Positions 34,774-43,938 of a stretch of 64,000 bases of DNA are shown in pieces. Position numbers and translations under genes: made by a program. Source of the DNA: Streptacidiphilus sp. P02-A3a (lineage in GTDB: Bacteria > Actinomycetota > Actinomycetes > Streptomycetales > Streptomycetaceae); contig NZ_CP048289.1 in the NCBI RefSeq assembly GCF_014084105.1, forward strand, positions 3,171,922 to 3,235,921, written 5' to 3'. The first letter of the stretch is position 1. Each line of letters starts with the position of its first letter. The notes under the pieces are model-generated. The model ran no database searches, was not told the origin of the DNA, and saw nothing but the letters and a program-made list of their open reading frames with translations.

Positions 34774-34788
34774 CATACAGACTGTATG
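34774..34788. promoter_or_regulatory. Perfect palindrome CATACAG-A-CTGTATG
   Basis: A 15-base perfect palindrome between divergent hpnH-like and TetR genes. The right arm overlaps the upstream candidate ATG of the TetR gene. It is a likely autoregulatory TetR site that may also affect the hpnH-like gene. Confidence 0.75.
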
Positions 34789-34803
34789 GAACAGGATGAA
34801 GGT

Positions 34804-35463
34804 ATGTCGGTACCCCGGATACGGCGGAGTCGTCGCGCGGACCATGTCGCGGACACCCGGCGCGCGCTGGTGTGCGCCGCGCGTGAGCTCTTCGCGGAAC
34901 GCGGCTACGCCGCCACCGGTACCGAGGACATCGTGGCCGCCGCCAACGTCACCCGTGGTGCGCTCTACCACCACTTCAAGGACAAGGCCGACCTGTTCCG
35001 GGCGGTGATGGCCGAGTGCGCCAGCGAGATGGCCGAGCGCCTGGTGGCGCAGGAGACCGCCCGCGCCGAGCAGGAGCAGGGCGACGCCTGGCAGCTGCTG
35101 CGCAGCGGCTTCCAGTCCTTCCTGGACGCCTGCAACGACCGGGACTTCCAGCGGATCGTGCTGGTCGAGGGCCCGGCCGTACTCGGCCACAGCGCCTGGG
35201 ACGCGCTGGTGGAGGAGCACGGCTACCTGCTGCTGGCGGAGGCCCTGACCGAGGCCATCGCCGAGGGGAACATCGAGCCGCTGCCGGTCGGGCCGCTGAC
35301 CCGGATGCTGGCCGCGCTGATCTCCGAGGCCAGTCTGTACATCGCCCGCGCCGAGGACCACGTCCGGGCCCGCGAGGAGGCCGGACTGGTGCTGGAGCGG
35401 CTGCTCGCCGGACTCGGCCGTACCCCGGGCGTGTCGCTGGGCCGGATGGAGTCGGTGCGCTGA
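34804..35463 (+). CDS. TetR-family regulator
   Basis: Regulator of 219 residues if it starts at MSVPRIRRSRR (34804, with a GAAGG just before). An ATG at 34786 would add six residues but overlaps the palindrome and would have to be leaderless. HTH: ARELFAERGYAATGTEDIVAAANVTRGALYHHFKDKADLF. The ligand domain shows RIVLVEGPAVLGHSAWDALVEEHGYLLL, found in many Streptomyces TetR proteins. It is divergent from the HpnH-like gene, and a monooxygenase and SDR follow on the same strand. It may control either side. Confidence 0.87.
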   Translation: MSVPRIRRSRRADHVADTRRALVCAARELFAERGYAATGTEDIVAAANVTRGALYHHFKDKADLFRAVMAECASEMAERLVAQETARAEQEQGDAWQLLRSGFQSFLDACNDRDFQRIVLVEGPAVLGHSAWDALVEEHGYLLLAEALTEAIAEGNIEPLPVGPLTRMLAALISEASLYIARAEDHVRAREEAGLVLERLLAGLGRTPGVSLGRMESVR

Positions 35464-35562
35464 CCACCGGGTGAGCGCGCCCCGGTGCCTTCCGCCGCGT
35501 CGTTCGTTGGGCCATTCGAGCGACCCGGACCCTTCCCGTGCCGGACCGGGTGCCCTACTCTC

Positions 35563-35594
35563 CTGATTGTGCCACTGATTACTGGCACAATCAG
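35563..35594. promoter_or_regulatory. Perfect 12-base inverted repeat before the monooxygenase
   Basis: CTGATTGTGCCA, 8 bases, then TGGCACAATCAG, ending 29 bases before the monooxygenase start. The motif differs from the palindrome at the TetR promoter, so a different regulator is likely to bind here. Confidence 0.75.
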
Positions 35595-35623
35595 TGATGT
35601 CGAAAACGGCAGGAGGCACCCCG

Positions 35624-37180
35624 ATGGCGCGACGTGAAACGGCGGACCCGCAGACGGCCGACGTCCAGGCACCCGGTCCGGACGGCGAGGTCCAGCACGT
35701 CCGGGTGGCGGTCATCGGCTCCGGCTTCGGCGGCCTCGGCGCGGCGGTGCGGCTGCGGGCGGAGGGGATCACCGACTTCGTGGTGCTGGAGCGGGCGGCC
35801 TCGGTCGGCGGGACCTGGCGCGACAACAGCTACCCGGGCTGTGCCTGCGACGTCCCCTCGCACCTGTACTCGTTCTCCTTCGCGCCCAACCCGGACTGGC
35901 CGCGCACCTTCTCCGGCCAGCCGGAGATCCGCGCCTACCTGGAGCGGATCGCCGACCGCTTCCGGCTCCGCGACCACCTGCGCTTCAACCACGAGGTGCT
36001 GAGCGCCCGTTGGGACGCCGCCGGGGGCTCCTGGGAGGTGCGCACCAGCCAGGGCCGCTACCGCGCGGACGTGCTGGTCGCCGCCTGCGGCCCGCTGTCC
36101 GACCCGTCCGTGCCCGACCTGCCCGGACTCGACGGGTTCCCCGGCGAGGTCTTCCACTCCGCCCGCTGGGACCACGACTACCAGCTGGCCGGGAAGCGGG
36201 TCGCGGTGGTCGGCACCGGTGCCTCCGCGATCCAGATCATCCCGCAGATCCAGCCCCAGGTGGACCGGCTGGTGGTGCTCCAGCGCACGCCGCCGTGGGT
36301 GATGCCGCGGATGGACCGCGACATCACCGCCGTCGAGCGCTGGGTCTACCGCCGCTTCCCCGCCACCCAGCGGGCCCTGCGCGCCGCGCTGTGGGGCCTG
36401 CGCGAGTACCAGGTCGGGGCGTTCGTGAAGCGCCCCGGGCTGCTCCGGGCCGCCGAGGCGATGGCCAAGCGCAACATCGACCAGCACGTCGCCGATCCGG
36501 CGCTGCGCGCCAAGCTCACCCCCCGCTACCGCTTCGGCTGCAAGCGGGTGCTGCTGTCGAACACGTACTACCCGGCGCTGTCCCGGCCCAACGTCGACGT
36601 GGTCGCCTCCGGCCTGAAGGAGGTGCGCGGCAGCACCGTGGTCGCCGCCGACGGCACCGAGCACGAGGTCGACGCCATCGTCTTCAGCACCGGCTTCCAC
36701 GTCACCGACATGCCGATCGGCTCACGGATCACCGGCACGGCCGGGCGCACCCTGGCCGAGGAGTGGAAGGACGGCATGGCCGCGCTGCGGGGCACCACCG
36801 TCAGCGGGTTCCCCAACCTGCTGATGGTCATCGGTCCCAACACCGGCCTGGGCAACAGCTCGATGGTGCTGATGATCGAGTCGCAGCTGAACTACCTGGC
36901 GGACTTCATGCGCAGCCTGGAGGCGCCCGGACTGCTCGCGCTCGACCCGACCGCGGGCGCCCAGCGCCGCTGGAACGACGACGTCCAGCGGCGGATGGCC
37001 AGGACCGTGTGGACCACCGGCGGCTGCCAGAGCTGGTACCTGGACGCCAACGGGCGCAACACCTCGCTCTGGCCGGGCACCACCGCGCACTTCCGCCGGG
37101 AGACCCGCCGGGTGGACCTCGCCGAGTACGACCGGATCAGCGTGGCCGCCCCGGCGGCGGCCGAGCCCGCCCGCGCCTGA
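35624..37180 (+). CDS. Flavin-containing Baeyer-Villiger-type monooxygenase
   Basis: FAD/NADPH enzyme of 518 residues from the ATG at 35624 with AGGAGG upstream. Seen: the FAD loop VIGSGFGGLGAAVRLR near residue 30, the RxNSYPGCACDVPSHLYSFSF segment, the second Rossmann loop VVGTGASAIQIIP, and the middle signature FSTGFHVTD. The Baeyer-Villiger fingerprint FxGxxxHxxxW appears as VFHSARWDHDY, partly relaxed. It would insert oxygen into a ketone or oxidise an alkyl substrate. An SDR follows by 40 bases and may supply the ketone. The operator upstream has a perfect 12-base inverted repeat. Confidence 0.87.
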   Translation: MARRETADPQTADVQAPGPDGEVQHVRVAVIGSGFGGLGAAVRLRAEGITDFVVLERAASVGGTWRDNSYPGCACDVPSHLYSFSFAPNPDWPRTFSGQPEIRAYLERIADRFRLRDHLRFNHEVLSARWDAAGGSWEVRTSQGRYRADVLVAACGPLSDPSVPDLPGLDGFPGEVFHSARWDHDYQLAGKRVAVVGTGASAIQIIPQIQPQVDRLVVLQRTPPWVMPRMDRDITAVERWVYRRFPATQRALRAALWGLREYQVGAFVKRPGLLRAAEAMAKRNIDQHVADPALRAKLTPRYRFGCKRVLLSNTYYPALSRPNVDVVASGLKEVRGSTVVAADGTEHEVDAIVFSTGFHVTDMPIGSRITGTAGRTLAEEWKDGMAALRGTTVSGFPNLLMVIGPNTGLGNSSMVLMIESQLNYLADFMRSLEAPGLLALDPTAGAQRRWNDDVQRRMARTVWTTGGCQSWYLDANGRNTSLWPGTTAHFRRETRRVDLAEYDRISVAAPAAAEPARA

Positions 37181-37220
37181 CCCCGCCGCCCCGCCCATCC
37201 CAGTCCGAGAGGAACCACCC

Positions 37221-38129
37221 GTGAGTGAAGCACCCAGCAGCAGGAACTCCCTGGCCGGCCAGGTCGCCGTGGTCACCGGAGCCGCCCGGGGCGTCGGCGC
37301 GGAGCTGGCGCGCGCCCTCGCCGCGCGCGGCGCCCGGGTCGCGCTGATCGGCCTGGAGCCGGACGAACTGGCCGCCACCGCGGCCGACTGCGGCCCCGAC
37401 GCCGCCTGGTGGGAGGCCGACGTCACCGACCTGGCGGCGATGACCTCGGTCGCCGAGCGGGTCAGCGCACACTACGGCCGGGTCGACGTGGTCGTCGCCA
37501 ACGCCGGGATCGCGGCCGGCGGGCTGTTCCAGGACTCCGACCCGGACGTCTGGCGCCGGGTGGTGGAGGTGAACCTGCTCGGCAGCGTCACCACCGCCCG
37601 GGCCTTCCTGCCCGCGCTGGTCGCCGCGCGCGGCTACCTGCTGCAGATCGCCTCGCTCGCGGCGCTCACCCCCGCGCCGCTGATGACCGCCTACTGCGCC
37701 AGCAAGTCCGGGGTGGAGGCCTTCGCCCACGCGCTCCGCTCGGAGGTCGCCAACCAGGGCGTGCGGGTCGGCGTCGGCTACCTGAGCTGGACCGACACCG
37801 ACATGGTGCGCGGCGCGGACGAGGACGAGGTGATGCGCGACATGCGCGCGTCCCTGCCCTGGCCGACCAACCGCACCTACCCGCTGGCCCCGGCGGTGGA
37901 GCGGATCGCCGACGGCGTCGCCCGCCGCTCGGTCCACGTCTACGCCCAGGGCTGGCTGCGCGGCTACCAGCTGATCCGGGGCCAGATCCCGCTGTTCCTC
38001 GGCCGGTTCGCGCCGCTGAGGCTGCGGGCGCTGGAGCCGAGGCTGCGGGCCACCGCCGACGCCCGGCGCGGACTGGTCGGCCGGGGCGGCGCGGCGGACG
38101 AGGCGGCCCGGAAGGCCCGTCAGCTCTGA
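37221..38129 (+). CDS. Short-chain dehydrogenase/reductase
   Basis: SDR of 302 residues from a GTG with GAGAGG upstream. Seen: TGAARGVG near residue 20, DVTDLAA, NAGIAAGG, the Ser in LQIASLAAL, and the YCASKSG catalytic motif. The C-terminal 60 residues (GYQLIRGQIPLFLGRFAPLRLRALEPRLRA) extend beyond the core and may be membrane- or subunit-contacting. Forty bases separate it from the monooxygenase, so the pair is probably one operon that oxidises an alcohol to a ketone and then to an ester. The substrate is not known. Confidence 0.87.
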   Translation: MSEAPSSRNSLAGQVAVVTGAARGVGAELARALAARGARVALIGLEPDELAATAADCGPDAAWWEADVTDLAAMTSVAERVSAHYGRVDVVVANAGIAAGGLFQDSDPDVWRRVVEVNLLGSVTTARAFLPALVAARGYLLQIASLAALTPAPLMTAYCASKSGVEAFAHALRSEVANQGVRVGVGYLSWTDTDMVRGADEDEVMRDMRASLPWPTNRTYPLAPAVERIADGVARRSVHVYAQGWLRGYQLIRGQIPLFLGRFAPLRLRALEPRLRATADARRGLVGRGGAADEAARKARQL

Positions 38130-38136
38130 GGAACGG

Positions 38137-40236
38137 TCAGGAGTTCAGCGCGGAGTCCAGCCCCTCCAGCGCCTCGACCAGCAGCCCGGCGTCGCGGTAG
38201 ACCAGGTCCGCCGCGCCGCCGGGCTCGTCGGCCGGGTCGGCGGCGGGGGTGGGCAGCCACTGCGCCCACTGCTCGTAGTGGTCCCGCAGCGCGTGCAGGT
38301 CCACCGGCTCGTCGGCCCGGATCGCCCGCGCCGCCGCCGCGGTCTGCTCGCGCAGCACCTCGGCGAACTCGGCCGCGCCGGGGACCGGCGACGACTGCGG
38401 CGGCGGCAGGTGCGCCTCCATCAGCATGGTGGTGCGCCCCAGCGCCGCCATCGCCGAGCGGGCGTCGGCGAGCTGGGCGGTGTGCAGGCCCCGGTGCCGG
38501 ACCGGCTCGCCGGCCGCCTGCTCGCTGGCGGTGAGCAGCTCGGCCCGGGTCTGCCGGTGCTCCAGCAGCGCCGCGCGCAGCAGCGCCCGGCTGTGCTCGG
38601 TGGGTTCGGCGTAGGCGTCGACCGCCGCCGCCGAGTACCGGCCCCCGGCCTCGACGTAGGCGGCGAGCCGGTCCGGCAGTCGCACCGTCTGCCAGGTCGG
38701 GAACACCGCGTAGGCGATCAGCGCCAGCAGCCCGCCGAGCAGCGTCAGCAGCACCCGGTCCTCGACCGTCGAGGTGTTCGCCTCGCCGCCCATGGCCAGC
38801 AGGAACACCACGTAGCCGGTGATGCAGGTGCTCATCGCCGCGTAGCCGGTGCGCATCAGCAGGTAGGCGCCGCCGATGCTGACCACCGCCAGACCGGCGC
38901 AGATCCAGGCGGAGGGGTGGGTCAGCCGGATGATCCCGGTGGCCACGACCACCCCCAGCACCGTGCCCGCGAGCCGGGCCACACCCCGGGCGTAGGTCTG
39001 CGAGAAGTCCGGGCGCATCACCATCACCGCGGTCATCGGCGCCCAGTAGCCGTGCTGGAACGGCAGCGAGCGGCCCAGGATCTCGCCGACGGCGGCGACC
39101 ACCCCGACCCGGACCGCGTGCCGCAGCACCGGCGAGGACCAGTTCCAGTGCCGCCGCAGGGCGTGCGGCAGCACCGGCAGCAGCTGCCGCAGCCCGGGCC
39201 GGGACAGGTGCCCCGGGGCATTGGCCTCGCCGTGCACCGGGTCGCCCCGGTCCACCGCCTCCACCGCGTCCGAGGCCTCCGCGAGCAGTCCGATCAGCCG
39301 CAGCGCCGCCTGCCGCCCGGCGCCGTCGAGCACCGGTCCGGAGCCGGGTACGGTCAGCGCCCGGTAGGTGCGCTCGGCGATCGGCGCGGGTCGGCCGCTG
39401 CGGATGGAGCGGGCGATCGCGTCCAGGATCTCCGCCGCCGCGCCCATCAGCTCCCGGGCCCGGTCCCGCTGCGGGCCCTCCTCGGCGGCGCCCACCCGGG
39501 GGTCGGCCATCGCCGCCAGCACCGGTCGTATCCGCTCCGCGTAGCTGCGCATCCCGGCGAGCTCGGACGGGCGGCGGCGGGCCTGGGCGGGGGTGAGCTC
39601 GGCGGCCCGGCGGGCGTTCATCAGCGGGTCGGGGTCGAACGAGGCGAAGGGGTCGTGCCGCAGCCGCCGCGCGTAGTGCGCCAGCGAGGCGTAGGCGTCG
39701 GCCAGGGCGTCCCGGCGGGCGCCCCAGCGGCGTCCGGGCCAGATGGCGGCCAGGGTCGCCTGGACCACGCCGCCGAGGGCGATCACCCCGGCGTGCTCCA
39801 GCGCCTCCGGCACGTTCTCCGGCAGGGTGACGACGATCAGCATCACCGAGACGGTGGTGGACGCGACCACCCCGGCGGTCTGGCCCAGCGCCCAGGCGAG
39901 CCCGGCGGTGAACGCCCACAGCCCGAGCACCACCACGTACAGCGGCGGCCAGGGGGAGGCCAGGTAGCCGACGAAGGAGCTGGCGGACAGCCCGGCCGCG
40001 GCGTACAGCGCGAGCACCGGGCGCGGGCGGAAGCTGCGCTGGTAGCTGGCGGTCCCGGCGATGAACGCGCCGAGCGCGGCCGAGGTGGCCAGGCCGGTCT
40101 CGCCCAGCGCGAGCGCGCCGAACAGCACGATGGCCACGCCGAGCATCCCGCGCAGCACCTGGAACGGCTCGGTGACGGTCCGCTCCAGGTGCAGGCCGGA
40201 GCGGAGGGTGGACTTGAGAGCCGGTGACCAGGGCAT
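38137..40236 (-). CDS. FUSC-family membrane protein
   Basis: A 699-residue protein with two blocks of hydrophobic spans (about 25-160 and 375-500), each followed by a cytoplasmic helical part, the layout of the FUSC / YccS / aromatic-acid-exporter (AaeB) family. Recognisable: GALALGETGLATSAALGAFIAGTASYQ and later VRVGVVAAVGEILGRSLPFQHGYWAPMTAVMVMRPDFSQTYARG, the family's repeated signature. The substrate may be an aromatic acid, which would fit the nearby protocatechuate operon, but this is inferred. It converges on the SDR with an 8-base gap. Confidence 0.87.
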   Translation of the reverse strand: MPWSPALKSTLRSGLHLERTVTEPFQVLRGMLGVAIVLFGALALGETGLATSAALGAFIAGTASYQRSFRPRPVLALYAAAGLSASSFVGYLASPWPPLYVVVLGLWAFTAGLAWALGQTAGVVASTTVSVMLIVVTLPENVPEALEHAGVIALGGVVQATLAAIWPGRRWGARRDALADAYASLAHYARRLRHDPFASFDPDPLMNARRAAELTPAQARRRPSELAGMRSYAERIRPVLAAMADPRVGAAEEGPQRDRARELMGAAAEILDAIARSIRSGRPAPIAERTYRALTVPGSGPVLDGAGRQAALRLIGLLAEASDAVEAVDRGDPVHGEANAPGHLSRPGLRQLLPVLPHALRRHWNWSSPVLRHAVRVGVVAAVGEILGRSLPFQHGYWAPMTAVMVMRPDFSQTYARGVARLAGTVLGVVVATGIIRLTHPSAWICAGLAVVSIGGAYLLMRTGYAAMSTCITGYVVFLLAMGGEANTSTVEDRVLLTLLGGLLALIAYAVFPTWQTVRLPDRLAAYVEAGGRYSAAAVDAYAEPTEHSRALLRAALLEHRQTRAELLTASEQAAGEPVRHRGLHTAQLADARSAMAALGRTTMLMEAHLPPPQSSPVPGAAEFAEVLREQTAAAARAIRADEPVDLHALRDHYEQWAQWLPTPAADPADEPGGAADLVYRDAGLLVEALEGLDSALNS

Positions 40237-40260
40237 GTGACGAGCCTAGAGGGTGTCGGG

Positions 40261-42288
40261 CTATCCCTGGGTGCGCGGGACGCGGCGCTCCCAGCGGCGC
40301 CGGAACAGTACCGTTCCGCCCTCCTCGGCGGTGAGCTGATTGTCGGTCAGGAAATGCGTGGCGTCGGCGCTGATCTCGGAACGGGTGGTGATCCGCACGT
40401 CCCAGGCGAACTCGGCGCGGCGCAGGCCCACCGTCCAGTCCGAGCGGGTGCGGGCGCTGAGCGGGTCGTCCGCGCGCACGGCGTAGTGCTCCAGGGCGTC
40501 CTCGGTGAACTCCAGGCCGTCCGGGTAGCGGCGCGAGCCGCCGTAGCGGGGGTCGACGTCCAGGGTCCACTCGCGGGTGGCGACGTCGTGCCGGACCAGG
40601 CGCTCCGGGCGCGGCTCGGCGGGCTCGTCGAAGACCACGCCGAGCGGCGGGGCCTGCTCGGGTGCGCCGAACACGATCGGCGGGCGCCCCCGGTCGGCGC
40701 CGGGGTCGCGCACCGGCAGCAGCAGCGCGCTGCCCCGCGGGTGGACGGTGAAGCCGAGGGCGGATCCCGGGTGCGGCCAGACCCACGGCCAGTAGGCGGA
40801 GGAGACCGCCAGCCGCAGCCGGTGCCCGGGCGGGAAGGCGTGGGCGATGCCGACCAGGTCGAAGCCGACGTCCTCGGTGGCGTCCGGGGTCCAGGCGGTG
40901 GTGCGGTCCCGGCCCCGGCGCGCGAGCAGGTTCAGCACGCCCCGGGTGACCAGGGTGGACGAGCCGTCCGGGGCGACGTCGCAGAGCCGGGCGACCACCT
41001 GGCCGCGGGTACCGGGGCAGGTCAGCCGCAGCCGTACCCGGGCGTTGCCGAGCACCTCGATCCGCCCCGGCAGCGGCGCCGAGTCGAAGCAGACGGAGCG
41101 GCCGTCCTCCTCCCGCTGGTCCGGCGGCAGGTCGGTGGCGTTGCCGAAGGGGAAGAAGCGGCCCGCGTCCACGCCGGTGTGCTGCGGAGAGACCACCGGC
41201 ACCGGGCCCGGGCAGGAGGCCCGGAGCGTGCCGTCGAGCCGGTAGGTCCGGGTGCTGACGGCGGGCGAGGGCCAGGAGTCCTCGCCGACCCAGCGCCCGG
41301 GGCGCTCCGGGTAGCTGGTGGCGGGCGGCACCGACTCGTTCATCCAGACCCGCAGCAGCGGCTCGTCCAGCACGTCGCGCGGGCCCGGGTCGTCCTTGAG
41401 CCAGCGGTCCCACCAGCGCAGGGTCTCCTGCAGGAAGCCGATCGCCGGGCCCGGCGGCAGGTCCCGGTCGGGGTACTGGTGCGACCAGGGGCCGATGATG
41501 CCGCGCGTCGGCGCGTCCAGGTGCCGGGCCAGCCGGAACACCGTGTCCCGGTAGGGGTCGGCCCAACCGCCGACGGCCAGCACCGCCGCCCTGATCGCGG
41601 AGTAGTCCTCGCAGACGCTGCCGTGCCGCCAGTAGCCGTCCCTGGTCTGGTGGTCGAGCCAGGTGTGGATCAGCGGGTCCAGGTGCTCCAGCCGTTCCAG
41701 CCACAGCTCCCGCCAGCGCTCCCCGACGAACTTCGGGTCCGGCGGGCGGGCGGCGAACGCCAGCATGGTCGCCGACCAGGCGTGCATGTCGACCGCCAGC
41801 ACCGAGCCGCCGAGGTAGTGCACGTCGTTGTCGTAGCGGTCGTCGGTGGAGCAGACGGTGACGATCGCCCGCAGCGGTTCGGGCGCGAGCGCGGCCAGTT
41901 GCAGGCTGTTGAAGCCGCCCCAGGAGATCCCGAACATGCCGACCCGGCCGCTGCACCAGGGCTGCTCCGCCAGCCAGTGGATCACCGCGACGCCGTCGGC
42001 CAGCTCGGTCCGGTCGTACTCGTCGCCGGGCAGGCCCTCGGAGTTGCCGTGGCCGCGGACGTCCACCCGCACCGAGGCGTAGCCGTGTCCGGCGTACCAG
42101 GGGTGGCGCTGGGCGTCGCGCGGCGCGGTCCAGTCGCTCAGCCGGTACGGCAGGTACTCCAGCAGCGCCGGTACCGGCAGGTCGGTGACCGGGCGCCAGA
42201 TCCGGGCGTACAGGGCGGTGCCGTCGGGCAGCGGGACGGTGGTGTCCTCGCGGACCGTCCGGTGGGGGAGGTCTTCGCGGTAGCGCAC
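40261..42288 (-). CDS. CocE/NonD-family hydrolase (S15 peptidase-like)
   Basis: Alpha/beta hydrolase of 675 residues. The N-terminal catalytic domain has LEYLPYR, SVRVDVRGHGNSEG, and the nucleophile elbow FGISWGGFNSLQLA (GxSxGG). The C-terminal beta-jellyroll starts at about 370 (FDSAPLPGRIEVLGNARVRLRLT). This is the X-Pro dipeptidyl-peptidase / cocaine esterase fold; substrates are short peptides or esters. The gene lies 25 bases from the POT transporter gene on the same strand, consistent with import and cleavage of peptides. No signal peptide is seen, so it is cytoplasmic. Confidence 0.86.
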   Translation of the reverse strand: MRYREDLPHRTVREDTTVPLPDGTALYARIWRPVTDLPVPALLEYLPYRLSDWTAPRDAQRHPWYAGHGYASVRVDVRGHGNSEGLPGDEYDRTELADGVAVIHWLAEQPWCSGRVGMFGISWGGFNSLQLAALAPEPLRAIVTVCSTDDRYDNDVHYLGGSVLAVDMHAWSATMLAFAARPPDPKFVGERWRELWLERLEHLDPLIHTWLDHQTRDGYWRHGSVCEDYSAIRAAVLAVGGWADPYRDTVFRLARHLDAPTRGIIGPWSHQYPDRDLPPGPAIGFLQETLRWWDRWLKDDPGPRDVLDEPLLRVWMNESVPPATSYPERPGRWVGEDSWPSPAVSTRTYRLDGTLRASCPGPVPVVSPQHTGVDAGRFFPFGNATDLPPDQREEDGRSVCFDSAPLPGRIEVLGNARVRLRLTCPGTRGQVVARLCDVAPDGSSTLVTRGVLNLLARRGRDRTTAWTPDATEDVGFDLVGIAHAFPPGHRLRLAVSSAYWPWVWPHPGSALGFTVHPRGSALLLPVRDPGADRGRPPIVFGAPEQAPPLGVVFDEPAEPRPERLVRHDVATREWTLDVDPRYGGSRRYPDGLEFTEDALEHYAVRADDPLSARTRSDWTVGLRRAEFAWDVRITTRSEISADATHFLTDNQLTAEEGGTVLFRRRWERRVPRTQG

Positions 42289-42313
42289 GGGGGTCCCTTC
42301 GGGGCGGGCGGGA

Positions 42314-43813
42314 TCAGCGGACGGGGGCCATGGTGCGGCGCAGCCACGGCCCGGCGGCGATCACGGCGAGGCCGACCACCACCACGAAGCCGCCGTTCAG
42401 CGCGAAGTACCTGGGGTAGGAGAGCACCCCGTACAGCTTCACCACCTGCGCCTGGAGGCCGTTGGCCAGGGCGATGGAGAGGAACCACAGGGCCATGGCC
42501 TGGCTGCTGAACGCGGCCGGGGCGAGCTTGGTGGTGGCCGACATGCCGGTGGTCTCCAGCAGGATGTCGCCGAGGCCGAGCACCAGGTAGCTGACGATCA
42601 GCCAGAGCCCGGACATCATCCAGTCGCCGCTGCGGTCGGTGGTGGCCGGGACCATGATCAGGAAGGACACCCCGCCGAGGATCACCCCGTAGGCGATCTT
42701 GTTGGAGGCGTGCGGCTGCCGGTGCCCGAGCCTGGTCCAGACGGCGGCGACCACCGGGGCCAGCGCCACCTCGGCCACCCCGAGCACCGAGCCGTACCAG
42801 GAGGAGGGGAACTGCCAGCCGAACAGGCTGGTGTCGGCGTGGTTCAGGGCGAGCAGGTTCATCGTCGAGTACGACTGGAACAGCACCAGGTTGAACGCCA
42901 CCGAGGAGCCGAACAGCACCAGGTACGGGCGCAGTCGGCCGCGTTCGTCGGCGGTGACCCGGGGGCTGCGGAACAGGAAGCCGAAGTAGGCGACCGGGGC
43001 CAGCACCGAGGCGGCGGTGACCAGGTCCACGGTCAGGTCCATGGTCAGCACCCCGGCCAGGGCCAGCGCCGCGAACAGCAGCACCACGGCGGCGGCCCCG
43101 GCGGCGATCAGCCGCAGCGTCCGCCGCATCGCCGGGGCCGGGACGGCGGACTCCGCGCCGTCCCGGCGCCCGGCCAGGTGCCGGCGGCCGAGCACGTACT
43201 GGACGATGCCGAAGGTCATGCCGACCGCGGCGGCGGAGAAACCCCAGTGGTAGCCGATCTTCTGGCCGAGCCAGCCCGCCACCAGCGGGCCCAGGAACGA
43301 GCCGATGTTGATGCCCATGTAGTACAGCGCGAACCCGGCGTCGCGGCGCTCGTCCTCGCTCCGGTACAGCTTGCCGACCAGGGTGGACACGTTGGGCTTG
43401 AGCAGGCCGGTGCCGACGATGATCAGGCCGAGGCCGATCCAGGTCATCGAGCTGGCGGGCACGGCCATGGCGTAGTGGCCGAGGGCGATGCAGATGCCGC
43501 CGTACAGCACCGACCGGTAGGCGCCGAGGACCCGGTCGGCGAGCCAGCCGCCGCCGACCGAGACCAGGTAGATCAGGGTGCTGTAGGCGGCGTAGACGGA
43601 GGAGGCGGTTCCGTCGGACATGCCCAGGCCGCCGTCGGCGACCGACTCGGTGAAGAACAGGGTCAGGATCGCGGTCATGCCGAGGTAGGAGAAGCGCTCC
43701 CACATCTCGGTGCCGAAGAGCGTGAGCAGGCCCCGCGGGTGGCCGAAGAAGGCGGTGTCGTCCCCCGGGGGCGGGCCGTCGGCCGGTCGTGGGGTGGCCT
43801 CGCTCGCGGTCAA
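42314..43813 (-). CDS. POT/PTR-family proton-coupled peptide transporter
   Basis: Membrane transporter of about 499 residues. A TTG at 43813 is chosen because GGAGG lies 8 bases before it; an upstream GTG would add a few residues. The family signature FFGHPRGLLTLFGTEMWERFSYLGM (with the ExxER-type Glu and Arg), GGWLADRVLGAYRSVLYGG and GIGLLKPNVSTLVGKLY-like segments are clear. It takes up di- and tripeptides with protons. The downstream CocE/NonD hydrolase likely processes the imported peptide. Confidence 0.88.
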   Translation of the reverse strand: MTASEATPRPADGPPPGDDTAFFGHPRGLLTLFGTEMWERFSYLGMTAILTLFFTESVADGGLGMSDGTASSVYAAYSTLIYLVSVGGGWLADRVLGAYRSVLYGGICIALGHYAMAVPASSMTWIGLGLIIVGTGLLKPNVSTLVGKLYRSEDERRDAGFALYYMGINIGSFLGPLVAGWLGQKIGYHWGFSAAAVGMTFGIVQYVLGRRHLAGRRDGAESAVPAPAMRRTLRLIAAGAAAVVLLFAALALAGVLTMDLTVDLVTAASVLAPVAYFGFLFRSPRVTADERGRLRPYLVLFGSSVAFNLVLFQSYSTMNLLALNHADTSLFGWQFPSSWYGSVLGVAEVALAPVVAAVWTRLGHRQPHASNKIAYGVILGGVSFLIMVPATTDRSGDWMMSGLWLIVSYLVLGLGDILLETTGMSATTKLAPAAFSSQAMALWFLSIALANGLQAQVVKLYGVLSYPRYFALNGGFVVVVGLAVIAAGPWLRRTMAPVR

Positions 43814-43938
43814 GGGGCTGCCTCCGTTCACGGCGAAGGCGAACCGGTGCCCGTATATCGCCACATATCCGACATCACGCTCATGGGGATACTAGGGCCT
43901 GCCGGGCGATTACCGTCGGATCAGCGCGGGCGTCCGTT

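Noticed and set aside
38120..41956. Very long open frames running antisense or out of frame to recognisable genes
   Set aside because: High GC at the third codon position leaves few stops in shadow frames. These translations are Arg/Ala/Pro-rich with no domain, and the other frame carries clear motifs.
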